This document shows, in pieces, positions 40,340 through 48,354 of a DNA stretch of 49,739 nucleotides. The position numbers were made by a program, and so were the translations under genes. The notes beneath the pieces are model-generated. The model was not told where the DNA came from and ran no database searches. It saw nothing but the letters and a program-made list of their open reading frames with translations. The first letter of the stretch is position 1, and each line of letters begins with the position of its first letter. This DNA is from an uncultured Acidobacteriota bacterium (GTDB taxonomy: Bacteria > Acidobacteriota > Terriglobia > Bryobacterales > Bryobacteraceae): the NCBI GenBank assembly GCA_902826685.1, contig CADEFT010000003.1, forward strand, positions 1-49,739. Direction: 5' to 3'.

Positions 40340-41226
40340 AGATGCCACTATTCTCATTCTTCCTGCCGGCGATGGCCGCCGCGACGGCGTGCCTTCCGGT
40401 GACCGGCGAAAACGTAACGGCATCGGATCTCGCCGCCGCCGTACCCGCCCTCGTCACGCTCGAACCTGGCACCATACTATTCCCGGCGCCGGTGCCAGGC
40501 GTCAGGCGCGTTCTGACCGCGAGCGATCTGCGCCGCCTGAGCGCGCGCTTTCCCGAAGCAAGCGCCGTCACGGAGCCCGCCACGATCTGTCTGGAGCGCG
40601 AGACGCACACGTTGAACGAGAGCGAGTTGCTCCAAGCTCTGAAGGAGGCGCTGCCTTTGGAAACGGAGATCGAATTGGTGGAATCGAGCCGCTATGGAGT
40701 TCCGCGCGGCCGTCTGAGCTTCGACAGGCGCGGCATTCCGCCCACCACCGCTGCGTTGGCCGGCCGGCCGGTGCTCTGGCGCGGGACGGTAGTGGGCGCG
40801 ACGGGACGTACGACGCCGGTCTGGGTGCGCGTGCGTTTGTTTCACAGCGCGGAGGCGGTGGTGGCCAGGCGCGATCTCGCTCCGGGTGTGGTGCTGGAAG
40901 CCTCGGATCTGGTCGTCGAATCGCGGCGCACACCGGGCCTTGCCAGCAAGTCTGCCAATATCGCCGAGTTGGAACGGCGTACACCCAGGCGGCCCATTCG
41001 CGCCGGTGAAATCGTCACACTTCACGCCACCGTGCCGGCGCCCGATGTACACAACGGACAGCAAGTGCAGGTGGAAGTTCGCCAGGGGGCCGTGAAGCTG
41101 ACGCTTCCGGCGCGAGCCGAAGGTTCGGGCCGCACAGGCTCGCGCGTGTGGCTGCGCGCTCTCGAAGGCGGCAAGCGGTTTCCAGCGCGCGTGCTGGGGC
41201 CTGGACAGGCCGAGGTGGAGCAATGA
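40336..41226 (+). CDS. flgA: P-ring assembly chaperone FlgA
   Basis: A 296-residue exported FlgA with signal peptide MKMPLFSFFLPAMAAATA and a SAF-type domain (AVVARRDLAPGVVLEASDLV, RRPIRAGEIVTLHATV) followed by the terminal beta domain. It helps FlgI polymerise in the periplasm. GTG 40336 overlaps the flgG stop by four bases; ATG 40342 is the alternative. The protein is longer than typical FlgA, with about 100 additional N-terminal residues of unassigned role. Confidence 0.88.
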   Translation: MKMPLFSFFLPAMAAATACLPVTGENVTASDLAAAVPALVTLEPGTILFPAPVPGVRRVLTASDLRRLSARFPEASAVTEPATICLERETHTLNESELLQALKEALPLETEIELVESSRYGVPRGRLSFDRRGIPPTTAALAGRPVLWRGTVVGATGRTTPVWVRVRLFHSAEAVVARRDLAPGVVLEASDLVVESRRTPGLASKSANIAELERRTPRRPIRAGEIVTLHATVPAPDVHNGQQVQVEVRQGAVKLTLPARAEGSGRTGSRVWLRALEGGKRFPARVLGPGQAEVEQ

Positions 41227-41906
41227 AATTTCTGATCCTGCTGACGTGCGCACTCGCGCTCGAAGGACGTTCGAAAAAACGCGAGCCAGTGCCATCCGCG
41301 CTCGACCGCTACGTGATGGAAGCACAGGCGGCCGCCGCCTCCGACCGCGGCATGGCCGCCGCGCCCGGCTCGCTTTACGGCACCGGGCGGCTCGCCGACC
41401 TGGTGCGGGATCAGCGTGCCTATCAACTCGACGACATCGTGAATATCCTGGTTAGCGATAGCGCTTCGGCGCTTGCCCGCGGCACCACCAGCACATCGCG
41501 CAAATCGAACGCCTCGGGTGGGATTACGGCGCTGGCTGGACCGCTGGCGGCCGCCGGCGCGCTACCCAATCTCGGCGCTCTCTCGGGCGATCAGAAACTG
41601 GACGGCCAGGGCCAGACCAGCCGCCTGACGCAAATCAACACGTCGCTATCGGCGCGCGTGACGCATGTGCTGCCCAACGGCTACATGGTGCTCGAAGGGG
41701 TCAAGGAAGTCGGCGTCAATTCGGAGCGTCAACGGGTCCTGGTGCGCGGTGTCTGCCGGCCGCAGGATCTCGGCCCCGGCAATACGATCCGCTCCGACCG
41801 CCTGGCGCAACTGGAGATCCAGGTGAACGGCAAAGGCGTGGTGGGCGACGCGGTGCGGCGCCCGTGGATTCTCTACCGCGTGCTCACCGGACTGCTCCCG
41901 TTCTGA
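41223..41906 (+). CDS. flgH: Flagellar L-ring protein FlgH
   Basis: A 227-residue FlgH with the core DIVNILVSDSASALARGTTS, THVLPNGYMVLEGVKEVGVN and VRGVCRPQDLGPGNTIRSDR. It forms the outer-membrane bushing ring, direct evidence for an outer membrane. ATG 41223 overlaps the flgA stop (ATGA). FlgH is usually a lipoprotein, but the N-terminus here (MKFLILLTCALALEGRSKKR) is very short, with Cys9 in LLTC, a poor lipobox. Confidence 0.94.
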   Translation: MKFLILLTCALALEGRSKKREPVPSALDRYVMEAQAAAASDRGMAAAPGSLYGTGRLADLVRDQRAYQLDDIVNILVSDSASALARGTTSTSRKSNASGGITALAGPLAAAGALPNLGALSGDQKLDGQGQTSRLTQINTSLSARVTHVLPNGYMVLEGVKEVGVNSERQRVLVRGVCRPQDLGPGNTIRSDRLAQLEIQVNGKGVVGDAVRRPWILYRVLTGLLPF

Positions 41907-41914
41907 GACGACTC

Positions 41915-43012
41915 ATGAAATTTCTCGCCGCTGCGCTCGCCATCGTTTTGATCGCCGCTCGGGCCGGTGCGTCCGATCGCATCAAGGACCTGGGGGGATG
42001 GGAAGGAGTCCGCGACAATCAGCTGGTCGGCTACGGCCTCGTCGTGGGACTGGCCGGCACGGGCGATAAACGTCAGACCGTGTTCTCGGCGCAATCGCTT
42101 ACCAACATGCTGGAGAAAATGGGAGTGACCGTGAATCCGGCGGCCATTCAGGTGCGCAACACCGCCGCGGTGATGGTGACGGCCACCTTGCCGCCCTACG
42201 CGCAGACGGGCACGCGCATCGACCTGAACGTCGCCGCCATCGGCGATGCCACCAATCTGCAGGGCGGCCTGCTGCTGATGACGCCACTCAAGGCCGGCGA
42301 CGGTCAGGTCTTTGCCGTCGGCCAGGGACCGGTGGTGACGGGCGGCTTCGGCGCCGGACGCGCCGGCAATTCACAGACGGTGAACCATCCGACCGCCGGC
42401 CGCGTTCCCAACGGCGCGATCGTGGAACGGGCTGCTCCCTCTCCCGAGCCCACCAGCCGCTTCCGCCTGCAATTGCGCCGGGCCGATTACACGACCGCGG
42501 CGCGGATCGTTTCGGCGCTCAACAAGCGATTCGCCCAGGGCGGTCCGTCGATCGCGCGAGCCGAGAACGCCGCGCTGGTGACCATCGACGCGCCTTCGCG
42601 CTACTCCACGCGGCCGGTGGAATTCGCTTCCGAAGTCGAGAATCTTCAGGTCGAAGCCGACACGCTGGCGCGCATCGTGATCAACGAGCGGACGGGCACC
42701 ATCGTGCTCGGCAAAGAAGTTCGCATCGCGCCGGTGGCGATCCTGCATGGCGCCCTCAGCGTCGAAATCCAAACCGCCTACAACGTCTCGCAACCGGCGC
42801 CGTTATCGGATGGCAAGACGGTGGTGACGCCGGACGTCAACGTGAACGCCCGCGAAGAGAAGGCCAAGAACGTGATGCTCAAGCAGGGTGCGACGGTGGA
42901 GGATCTGGTCAAGGCGCTGATGGGGATCGGCTCCACGCCACGCGACGTCATCGCCATCCTGCAAAACCTGAAAGCCGCCGGCGCCATCAGCGCCGATCTC
43001 GAGGTGATCTGA
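41915..43012 (+). CDS. flgI: Flagellar P-ring protein FlgI
   Basis: A 365-residue FlgI with signal peptide MKFLAAALAIVLIAARAGA and the strongly conserved DRIKDLGGWEGVRDNQLVGY, TAAVMVTATLPPYAQTGTRI and TRIDLNVAAIGDATNLQGG segments. It forms the peptidoglycan-level bushing ring with help from FlgA. ATG 41915 lies 8 bases after the flgH stop; the longer frame overlapping flgH is not needed. Confidence 0.97.
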   Translation: MKFLAAALAIVLIAARAGASDRIKDLGGWEGVRDNQLVGYGLVVGLAGTGDKRQTVFSAQSLTNMLEKMGVTVNPAAIQVRNTAAVMVTATLPPYAQTGTRIDLNVAAIGDATNLQGGLLLMTPLKAGDGQVFAVGQGPVVTGGFGAGRAGNSQTVNHPTAGRVPNGAIVERAAPSPEPTSRFRLQLRRADYTTAARIVSALNKRFAQGGPSIARAENAALVTIDAPSRYSTRPVEFASEVENLQVEADTLARIVINERTGTIVLGKEVRIAPVAILHGALSVEIQTAYNVSQPAPLSDGKTVVTPDVNVNAREEKAKNVMLKQGATVEDLVKALMGIGSTPRDVIAILQNLKAAGAISADLEVI

Positions 43013-43015
43013 ACC

Positions 43016-43348
43016 ATGTCCGCGATTCCGCCAATCAAAGCAGCGGCCACACTGCCGGCTCCGCCAGCCGACAAGCCCACCAATCTCGAGCAGGCCGCGC
43101 AGTCGTTTGAAGCGCTGCTGGTCGGCCAGATGTTGAAGATGGTGAGGGAGTCGTCGCAATCGGGCGGGCTCGGCGAATCCGACAGCGCCGGTTCTTCGGT
43201 GTACGAAATGGCCGAGGAGAACCTGGCGCGGGAACTGACTCGAAACGGCGGCCTTGGCCTGGCCAAACTGATCGTGCGGCAACTCTCGCCCGTTCAGACC
43301 GGCCCGTCTTCGGTGACCGCTCCGTCCAGCCACTCGGAGAAAGCATAG
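43016..43348 (+). CDS. flgJ: Rod-binding protein FlgJ, short form without muramidase
   Basis: A 110-residue protein matching only the N-terminal rod-binding domain of FlgJ (NLEQAAQSFEALLVGQMLKM, VYEMAEENLARELTRNGGLG). The C-terminal peptidoglycan hydrolase domain of enteric FlgJ is absent, so a separate muramidase must open the wall for the rod. It starts three bases after flgI and ends the rightward operon. Its 3' end overlaps the opposite-strand small gene by 55 bases. Confidence 0.9.
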   Translation: MSAIPPIKAAATLPAPPADKPTNLEQAAQSFEALLVGQMLKMVRESSQSGGLGESDSAGSSVYEMAEENLARELTRNGGLGLAKLIVRQLSPVQTGPSSVTAPSSHSEKA

Positions 43349-43518
43349 GCTTCCTGCCGGGTCATCTCCACTACGACGGGCTTGCTTCCCCGCCCGGTGA
43401 GCCGGAGCCGCCACGGTGTCCGCTTTGAACCGTCGAAATCCGATTCGGCGCGTTCCAGCCGGAAGCGCTTTCGCACTTCGTTCTCGAACACCGCGCTTCG
43501 GAATACGTACTGGGCCAT
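43294..43518 (-). CDS. Small soluble protein of unknown function
   Basis: A 74-residue protein (MAQYVFRSAVFENEVRKRFR at the start, later RLTGRGSKPVVVEMTRQEAY and FSEWLDG). No family is recognised. It has mixed charged and aromatic composition and no signal peptide or membrane helix. A strong ribosome site, GGAGGG five bases before the ATG at 43518, supports it as real even though it overlaps the flgJ end by 55 bases on the other strand. Confidence 0.62.
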   Translation of the reverse strand: MAQYVFRSAVFENEVRKRFRLERAESDFDGSKRTPWRLRLTGRGSKPVVVEMTRQEAYAFSEWLDGAVTEDGPV

Positions 43519-43593
43519 CTAACCCTCCGCGAGTCTCATCGGCCGATCTCTGTGTTTTTCTCTAATTTTTGTGGCGGCAACCGGGACACTTTC

Positions 43594-44031
43594 CTAAGCT
43601 ATCTGTATGGCGAGACCGATCGAACGGCTGCGCGACAGGAGCCGCTCGGCGTCGTCAAAGAGAGGATCGAGCGGCAGCGGACGCGTTTCCAGAAAGGATG
43701 TCCGCGCGGCGGCTTCGAACATCCAGCACCGGACTTGAAATCGCGCCGCCGAAGCCGTAAGTAACAACAGCGCGATGGAATGATCCCGCGGCCCGTCAAG
43801 AGCCTGGCGCCAGGCGATATCGTAGGCCGCAAACACGTACGTCTTCAGGTCGAGTACCACGACGGCCGACTCGCCGCGGCAGGCGGCCGGTCTCCCTCGC
43901 AACCATGCGATATCGAGGAACAATAGGCGAGCGGCTGAGTACCCGTCCGCGACCGGCAATGGACGAATCGACCAAATCAAGTACCAGAACGCCGCCGCCA
44001 GCGTGGCGCCGATCATAAATGAGAATGTCAT
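43594..44031 (-). CDS. Putative small membrane-anchored protein of unknown function
   Basis: A 145-residue frame with one N-terminal hydrophobic helix (MIGATLAAAFWYLIWSI) and a cytoplasmic part with no recognised motif (ESAVVVLDLKTYVFAAYDIA, ALLLLTASAARFQVRCWMFE). No good ribosome site precedes the ATG. It diverges from the XRE regulator gene across a 57-base region with a palindrome, which makes a regulated pair conceivable. It may also be a chance frame; confidence is low. Confidence 0.42.
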   Translation of the reverse strand: MTFSFMIGATLAAAFWYLIWSIRPLPVADGYSAARLLFLDIAWLRGRPAACRGESAVVVLDLKTYVFAAYDIAWRQALDGPRDHSIALLLLTASAARFQVRCWMFEAAARTSFLETRPLPLDPLFDDAERLLSRSRSIGLAIQIA

Positions 44032-44050
44032 CCCGTAACGACTCTTATGA

Positions 44051-44063
44051 GAGACATTGTCTC
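44051..44063. promoter_or_regulatory. Palindrome between the XRE regulator and the divergent small gene
   Basis: GAGACATTGTCTC is a perfect 6-bp inverted repeat around one base, 26 bases before the regulator's GTG at 44089. Its size and place suit an XRE/Cro-type operator controlling both divergent genes. Binding is inferred only. Confidence 0.45.
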
Positions 44064-44088
44064 ACCTATGCTTGCTAGTTGAACTTTC

Positions 44089-44328
44089 GTGAGAGCGCAA
44101 TCTGAACTCGAAATCCGGCGTCATCTGGCGGCCCGTTTGAACGAGCTGCGCCGCGAACGGGGCTGGACCCAGCAGTTGCTGGCCGGGCGCAGCAACCTGC
44201 CGCGCAGCTACATTGCCGATATGGAAGGGGCGCGCCGCAATCCAAGTCTGCGCAGCCTGCTGCGGGTGGCCAACGCCTTGGGGGTTCCGGTTCACGTTCT
44301 GTTAAGCGGACCCGGCGAACCTCAGTAG
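44089..44328 (+). CDS. XRE/Cro-type helix-turn-helix regulator
   Basis: A 79-residue single HTH domain: LAARLNELRRERGWTQQLLA, then NLPRSYIADMEGARRNPSLR and LLRVANALGVPVHVLLS, a standard HTH_3 pattern including the recognition helix. It has no partner domain, as in small phage-like or toxin-antitoxin regulators. The GTG start lies after the palindrome at 44051-44063. The 3' end overlaps the convergent acyltransferase gene by seven bases. Target genes are unknown. Confidence 0.88.
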   Translation: MRAQSELEIRRHLAARLNELRRERGWTQQLLAGRSNLPRSYIADMEGARRNPSLRSLLRVANALGVPVHVLLSGPGEPQ

Positions 44329-45218
44329 AGCGAAGCTTCTCCGGCCGGACGGGTTTTCCATCGCCGGTGGATCCAGAGCCACTGCTCGGGATGCCTCCGG
44401 ATCACGGCTTGGAGATGTGCGTGCAGCGCCTGTGTATCGGCCAGGCTGTCGCCAGTCATCGCAACCGGCGGAAAGAAATGCAGCACGTAGCGATTCTCGG
44501 TTTGCGACCACAACGCGAACCCGGGAATCACGGTGGCGCCCGAGTGGGCCGCGATACGGGCAAAGCCTTCATGCGCGCACGCCTTGCGGCCAAAGAAATC
44601 GACAAAGACTCCTTCCGCCGGCGAAGCGTTCTGATCGGCCAGGATGCCCACGGCCTCATTCCGTGCCAGCGCTTTTAGAATGCCGCGGGCGTAGTCTTTC
44701 TTCTCGATCACCAGGTTGCCGGAAAGCGCGCGATACCGCGCGGCCAGCGCATCGAGCAGCGGATTGTCGAGCGGCCGCACCACCACGTGCATCGGCGCGC
44801 TCATCAGCGCATGAGCGAACGCGCTTAGCTCCCAGTTGCCCAGGTGCGCCGTATAAAACAGAACGCCCTTCCCGCGTTTCAACCCCGCCTCGAAATGGTG
44901 ATAGCCCTCATAGCGGATCGCCTCGCCGATGTTGCGGCGGTTCAAAACGGGGAACCGGCTGAACCAGACGAACGACCGGGCAAGCGATGCGAACACCCCG
45001 TCGAGAATCCGCCGTCGCTCTTCCGGGTCCAGTTCCGGCATGGCCAGTTCCAGGTTCCGCCATCCGGTCCGGCGCAGCCCTGGCGCCAGAATGCCGAGCA
45101 GGTGGAAAACGCCGCGGGAGAGAGCGAGAGCCAGAGGGAGCGGCAATCGGGCCGCCACGGCCATGAGCGCGCGGACGGCAGCGTACTCCACGCGATTGCG
45201 CAACGGGGAACGTGCCAA
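44322..45218 (-). CDS. LpxL/HtrB-like lysophospholipid or lipid A acyltransferase
   Basis: A 298-residue membrane acyltransferase of the lipid A biosynthesis family. The catalytic H-x4-E motif is HLGNWE (125-130), with ADQNASPAEGVFVDFFGRKA and a late HPEQWLWIHRRWKTRP, all family signatures. A hydrophobic N-terminal part anchors it. It adds a secondary acyl chain to lipid A or a related lipid. The gene stands alone; the upstream region before 45218 has no clear promoter. Confidence 0.92.
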   Translation of the reverse strand: MARSPLRNRVEYAAVRALMAVAARLPLPLALALSRGVFHLLGILAPGLRRTGWRNLELAMPELDPEERRRILDGVFASLARSFVWFSRFPVLNRRNIGEAIRYEGYHHFEAGLKRGKGVLFYTAHLGNWELSAFAHALMSAPMHVVVRPLDNPLLDALAARYRALSGNLVIEKKDYARGILKALARNEAVGILADQNASPAEGVFVDFFGRKACAHEGFARIAAHSGATVIPGFALWSQTENRYVLHFFPPVAMTGDSLADTQALHAHLQAVIRRHPEQWLWIHRRWKTRPAGEASLY

Positions 45219-45324
45219 CCCGATATTTTAGCTTCCATCTCCACTCTAAGCCCATCGCCTTCCGGGCGGCCGGCTTCCAGCGAGTTGTGTCAGGGAAATG
45301 GCGGATGGCCGGGTACCGCGGGTC

Positions 45325-46581
45325 TCAGGCTTGGCCAGCGCGCGCCTGGCGGAACATCACCTTTAGAGGACCGTGGAGCAGGCCTGCGACGCCGATGCGC
45401 TCCACTTCGATGGCAGGGTCGAAGAACCGCACCACACGCTCATTCGATGGATGGAACTCGAGCGCCGGCGCCACCAGCAGCAGTCTCGGCGCCGCCGGAC
45501 TCAAAGGCGTGCGGGGAAAGTATCCGTAACGGGTGAAGTCGCCGCGTTCGAGATGCCAACGCACGCGCATCCAATAGTCGAGCGCCTGGAGTGGCAAGTG
45601 CACCGATTCGCCAGCCTTGAGTTCCAGCACGGCAAGACGTCCATGGCGGTCGCAGGCGAGCAGGTCGAGAATACCCCGCGTGCCCGCGGCAAGGGCCGGC
45701 ACCTGGGCATAAACCGGTTCGGCCATCAGCGTGGCATCGAGCGCCTGAATGCCGCTGCGCACCTGGCTCTCGAGGATCGCTTCGGGCTCGCACGGCGCCT
45801 CTTTGTTCCGCTCCCGCACCGGCTCGATTTGCGAATACAGGTTGCCGAAGTCGGCCAGATCCAGCGGAACGGAGCGGCCCTCCGGGGTGTAGCGGAACAA
45901 CATCCAGCGGGCGGCGGACGGGTCGAGACAACGCAGACGAAGTGCGGTTGCCGTTTCGCTACCGGCGGGAAGCCACAAAGCCAGGCCCTCGATCGCCACG
46001 CGCGGTTCGCGGCGCCGCAGGTAGTCAAGCCAGATGAGGCCGAAGGCGAGCATCGAGTCGATGCCGGAATCGGCGGCGGCCGCGATCGCCGCCCAGCCGG
46101 TGCCGCCGCGCTTGAGGAAAGCGCGTGGATAGGCGGGGCTCAGGCTGTGCTGAAGGTTCGGCTCGGAGCTGAGTTCTTCGATCTTCCAACCGGCGAACTG
46201 GCTGTGCAGAAAGCCGCGAAACGTCTCGCCGAAAACCTGGCGCAGACTGCGCCCGCGAAGCGCGACGTTAGCGGGCCGCGCGGCGTCGAAAAACGTGACC
46301 GTCCCCGCTTTGCCGCCGAAGCGCTCGACGGTAAGCTCCAGGCGGTGGCGCGACAGGGCACGGACGGCCGTGACGCGTCTCGATAGGAATTGATCGCCAT
46401 CCCAGGCTTCGAGTTGCAGCCACCGTCCGCGCGGCAGAAACTGCACACTGCGCCTGTCGACGACCAACAGCGGCTGCCCGTTTTCAAGCAGCCGCGGCTC
46501 CTGGCACTCGCTCAGGAAGCTCTCGAGGACCGCTCGCAGGGCCTCGGGATCCGGCGCTAATCCGGCCGCGGATTTTGGCAT
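45325..46581 (-). CDS. PD-(D/E)XK nuclease-like protein of unknown function
   Basis: A 418-residue soluble protein. The C-terminal part shows the full restriction-endonuclease-like signature: Glu271 in EAILESQVRSGIQ, Asp306 in GTRGILDLLACD, Glu320-x-Lys322 in RLAVLELKAGE, and a Q332-x3-Tyr336-Trp motif (LQALDYWMRV). The N-terminal 250 residues are not recognised and may bind DNA or a partner. The gene diverges from yggS, with the start regions overlapping or nearly so. It may be a housekeeping repair-type or lineage-specific nuclease; the biological role is unknown. Confidence 0.68.
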   Translation of the reverse strand: MPKSAAGLAPDPEALRAVLESFLSECQEPRLLENGQPLLVVDRRSVQFLPRGRWLQLEAWDGDQFLSRRVTAVRALSRHRLELTVERFGGKAGTVTFFDAARPANVALRGRSLRQVFGETFRGFLHSQFAGWKIEELSSEPNLQHSLSPAYPRAFLKRGGTGWAAIAAAADSGIDSMLAFGLIWLDYLRRREPRVAIEGLALWLPAGSETATALRLRCLDPSAARWMLFRYTPEGRSVPLDLADFGNLYSQIEPVRERNKEAPCEPEAILESQVRSGIQALDATLMAEPVYAQVPALAAGTRGILDLLACDRHGRLAVLELKAGESVHLPLQALDYWMRVRWHLERGDFTRYGYFPRTPLSPAAPRLLLVAPALEFHPSNERVVRFFDPAIEVERIGVAGLLHGPLKVMFRQARAGQA

Positions 46582-46604
46582 CTACGCTAAAATCGGGGTT
46601 TCTA

Positions 46605-47273
46605 ATGACTATAGCCGAGAGATGGGAAGCGGTCGAGACCCGCCTCGCGAAAACGCTGCAACAAACCGGCCGGAAGCGCCAAGACATTACGCTGCTGGCG
46701 GTGACCAAGGTGTTTCCGGTGGAGATTCTTTGCGAGGCCTACCGGCTCGGTCTTCGAGAGTTCGGCGAGAACTACGTCCAGGAATTTGAGACCAAACATC
46801 CCACGGCCGCCAGCCTGCCCGAAGCGCGCTTTCACCTGATCGGCCATCTGCAGTCCAACAAGAGCCGCCGCGCGGCGGAGATTTTTCACGTCGTTCAGAC
46901 CGTGGATTCCCCCAAACTCGCGCGCCGTCTGGACGAAGCCGCCGCTTCGGCGCTTGACGTCATGATCGAAGTCAAGCTCTCGGTAGAGGAGGCGAAGGCC
47001 GGCTGCGCGCCTCAGGATCTGTCCGAACTCCTCGACACGATCCGCGCACTCCCCAAGCTGCGGCTGAAGGGTTTGATGACAATGCCGCCCTGGAATGAAG
47101 ATGCCGAAGCCACGCGGCCCTACTTCCGGCGCCTGCGCGAACTCGCCGTGCGGCATGGCGTCGAGGGGCTCTCGATGGGCATGTCGCACGATTTCGAGGT
47201 GGCTGTGGAAGAAGGTTCCACCTGCATCCGCGTGGGCACGGCGTTGTTCGGCAGGCGCATAAAAGTGCCGTAA
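46605..47273 (+). CDS. yggS: PLP homeostasis protein, YggS/PLPBP family
   Basis: A 222-residue alanine-racemase-like TIM barrel that binds pyridoxal phosphate. The PLP lysine is Lys35 in LLAVTKVFP; GLREFGENYVQEFETK, RFHLIGHLQSNKSR and LSMGMSHDFEVAVEEGST are family signatures. It buffers PLP and affects amino acid pools. ATG 46605 is chosen over the frame start at 46575 because the family begins here and the upstream part overlaps the divergent gene. Confidence 0.95.
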   Translation: MTIAERWEAVETRLAKTLQQTGRKRQDITLLAVTKVFPVEILCEAYRLGLREFGENYVQEFETKHPTAASLPEARFHLIGHLQSNKSRRAAEIFHVVQTVDSPKLARRLDEAAASALDVMIEVKLSVEEAKAGCAPQDLSELLDTIRALPKLRLKGLMTMPPWNEDAEATRPYFRRLRELAVRHGVEGLSMGMSHDFEVAVEEGSTCIRVGTALFGRRIKVP

Positions 47274-47275
47274 AA

Positions 47276-47304
47276 ATACTGATTTCACAGTATCCTAATC
47301 GATT
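47276..47304 (+). promoter_or_regulatory. Two palindromes upstream of the LacI-family regulator gene
   Basis: ATACTG-ATTTCA-CAGTAT (47276-47293) is a perfect 6-bp inverted repeat directly after the yggS stop. AATCGATT (47297-47304) is a perfect palindrome with the central CG typical of LacI-family operators, 27 bases before the ATG at 47332. Autoregulation is plausible but inferred. Confidence 0.4.
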
Positions 47305-47331
47305 CGTACCCGGTGCTACGGTGTTGGTGGG

Positions 47332-48291
47332 ATGCCTACTATTTCAGATGTCGCCAAGCTGGCTGGCGTGTCCACTTACACCGTCTCGGCGGTGCTGAAT
47401 CATAGCGCCAAAGTTTCACCGGAGCTGACCGGGCGCGTGTTGAAGGCAGTTAACGAGCTCGATTACACCATCAACTATGTGGCGCGCAGTCTGCAGACGC
47501 GGAAGACGGAAACCATCGGAATGCTGGTACCCGATCTCGGCAACCCGGCTCACTCACAGGTGCTCAAGGGCGTCGAGGATGTTTGCCGCGAGCGTCGCTA
47601 TTCCCTGTTTTTGGGCAGCACGCACAACCGGCTGGACGATTTGCATAACGGATTGAACGTCTACCGCGCCAAGCAGGTCGATGGCATTCTGCTGTTCCGC
47701 GCCGGTGACGAAGCTCCCCTCGAAGCGTTGCGGCAGAAGAAGATTCCGGTTGTGTGCCTGGACCGCCGGCCGGGCACTTTCGATGGAGACTACGTCATCG
47801 CCGACAGGCACCTTGCGGCGCGGATCGCCACCGGCCACCTGGCCTCGAAGGGCCACCGCGCCATCGCCATTCTCTCGACCGGCGCGGAAGCCATTGAAGG
47901 CTGGCGCGCCGGTCTCGACGAACGAAGCCTGGCCGCGGCCGGCGAGTTCGCGCTGGAAGTCGAACCGGGCGCCGAATCGGCCTACCGGGCCGCGTCGCGC
48001 CTGCTGTCCCTCGCGCAGCCGCCGTCGGCGATTCTGGCCGCCAACGCCGCCATGGTCGCCGGCGTTCTGCGGGCGGCAAGGGAACGGAGTCTGAAGGTGC
48101 CGGAACAACTGGAAATCATGAGCGCCTCCGATTCGGAGTGGCTCGATGCCCTGGAGCCGCCCATCTCCGCGGTTTGCCAGTCCCGGTACGAGATGGGCGC
48201 CGAAGCGGCCCGGCTGTTGTTCCGGCGGATCGCCGAGCCCGGCCGGGCGTTCGAACATATTGTGCTTCCCGTCTCCCTGAAAATCCGCTAA
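47332..48291 (+). CDS. LacI-family transcriptional regulator
   Basis: A 319-residue regulator: N-terminal HTH (TISDVAKLAGVSTYTVSAVL) with hinge helix VARSLQTRKT, then a periplasmic-binding-protein-like effector domain (IGMLVPDLGNPAHSQVLKGV, VDGILLFRAGDE, ASKGHRAIAILS). It should sense a sugar or metabolite. No sugar genes adjoin it, so its targets are elsewhere; the rhamnose locus in this window is a remote candidate. The start is set by the conserved PTISDVA. Confidence 0.94.
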   Translation: MPTISDVAKLAGVSTYTVSAVLNHSAKVSPELTGRVLKAVNELDYTINYVARSLQTRKTETIGMLVPDLGNPAHSQVLKGVEDVCRERRYSLFLGSTHNRLDDLHNGLNVYRAKQVDGILLFRAGDEAPLEALRQKKIPVVCLDRRPGTFDGDYVIADRHLAARIATGHLASKGHRAIAILSTGAEAIEGWRAGLDERSLAAAGEFALEVEPGAESAYRAASRLLSLAQPPSAILAANAAMVAGVLRAARERSLKVPEQLEIMSASDSEWLDALEPPISAVCQSRYEMGAEAARLLFRRIAEPGRAFEHIVLPVSLKIR

Positions 48292-48354
48292 CCGGGAAGT
48301 GCAACCGTTCGGCCGCCGGACACATCTAACCGGATAGAAGGAGTGCGTGTATCC

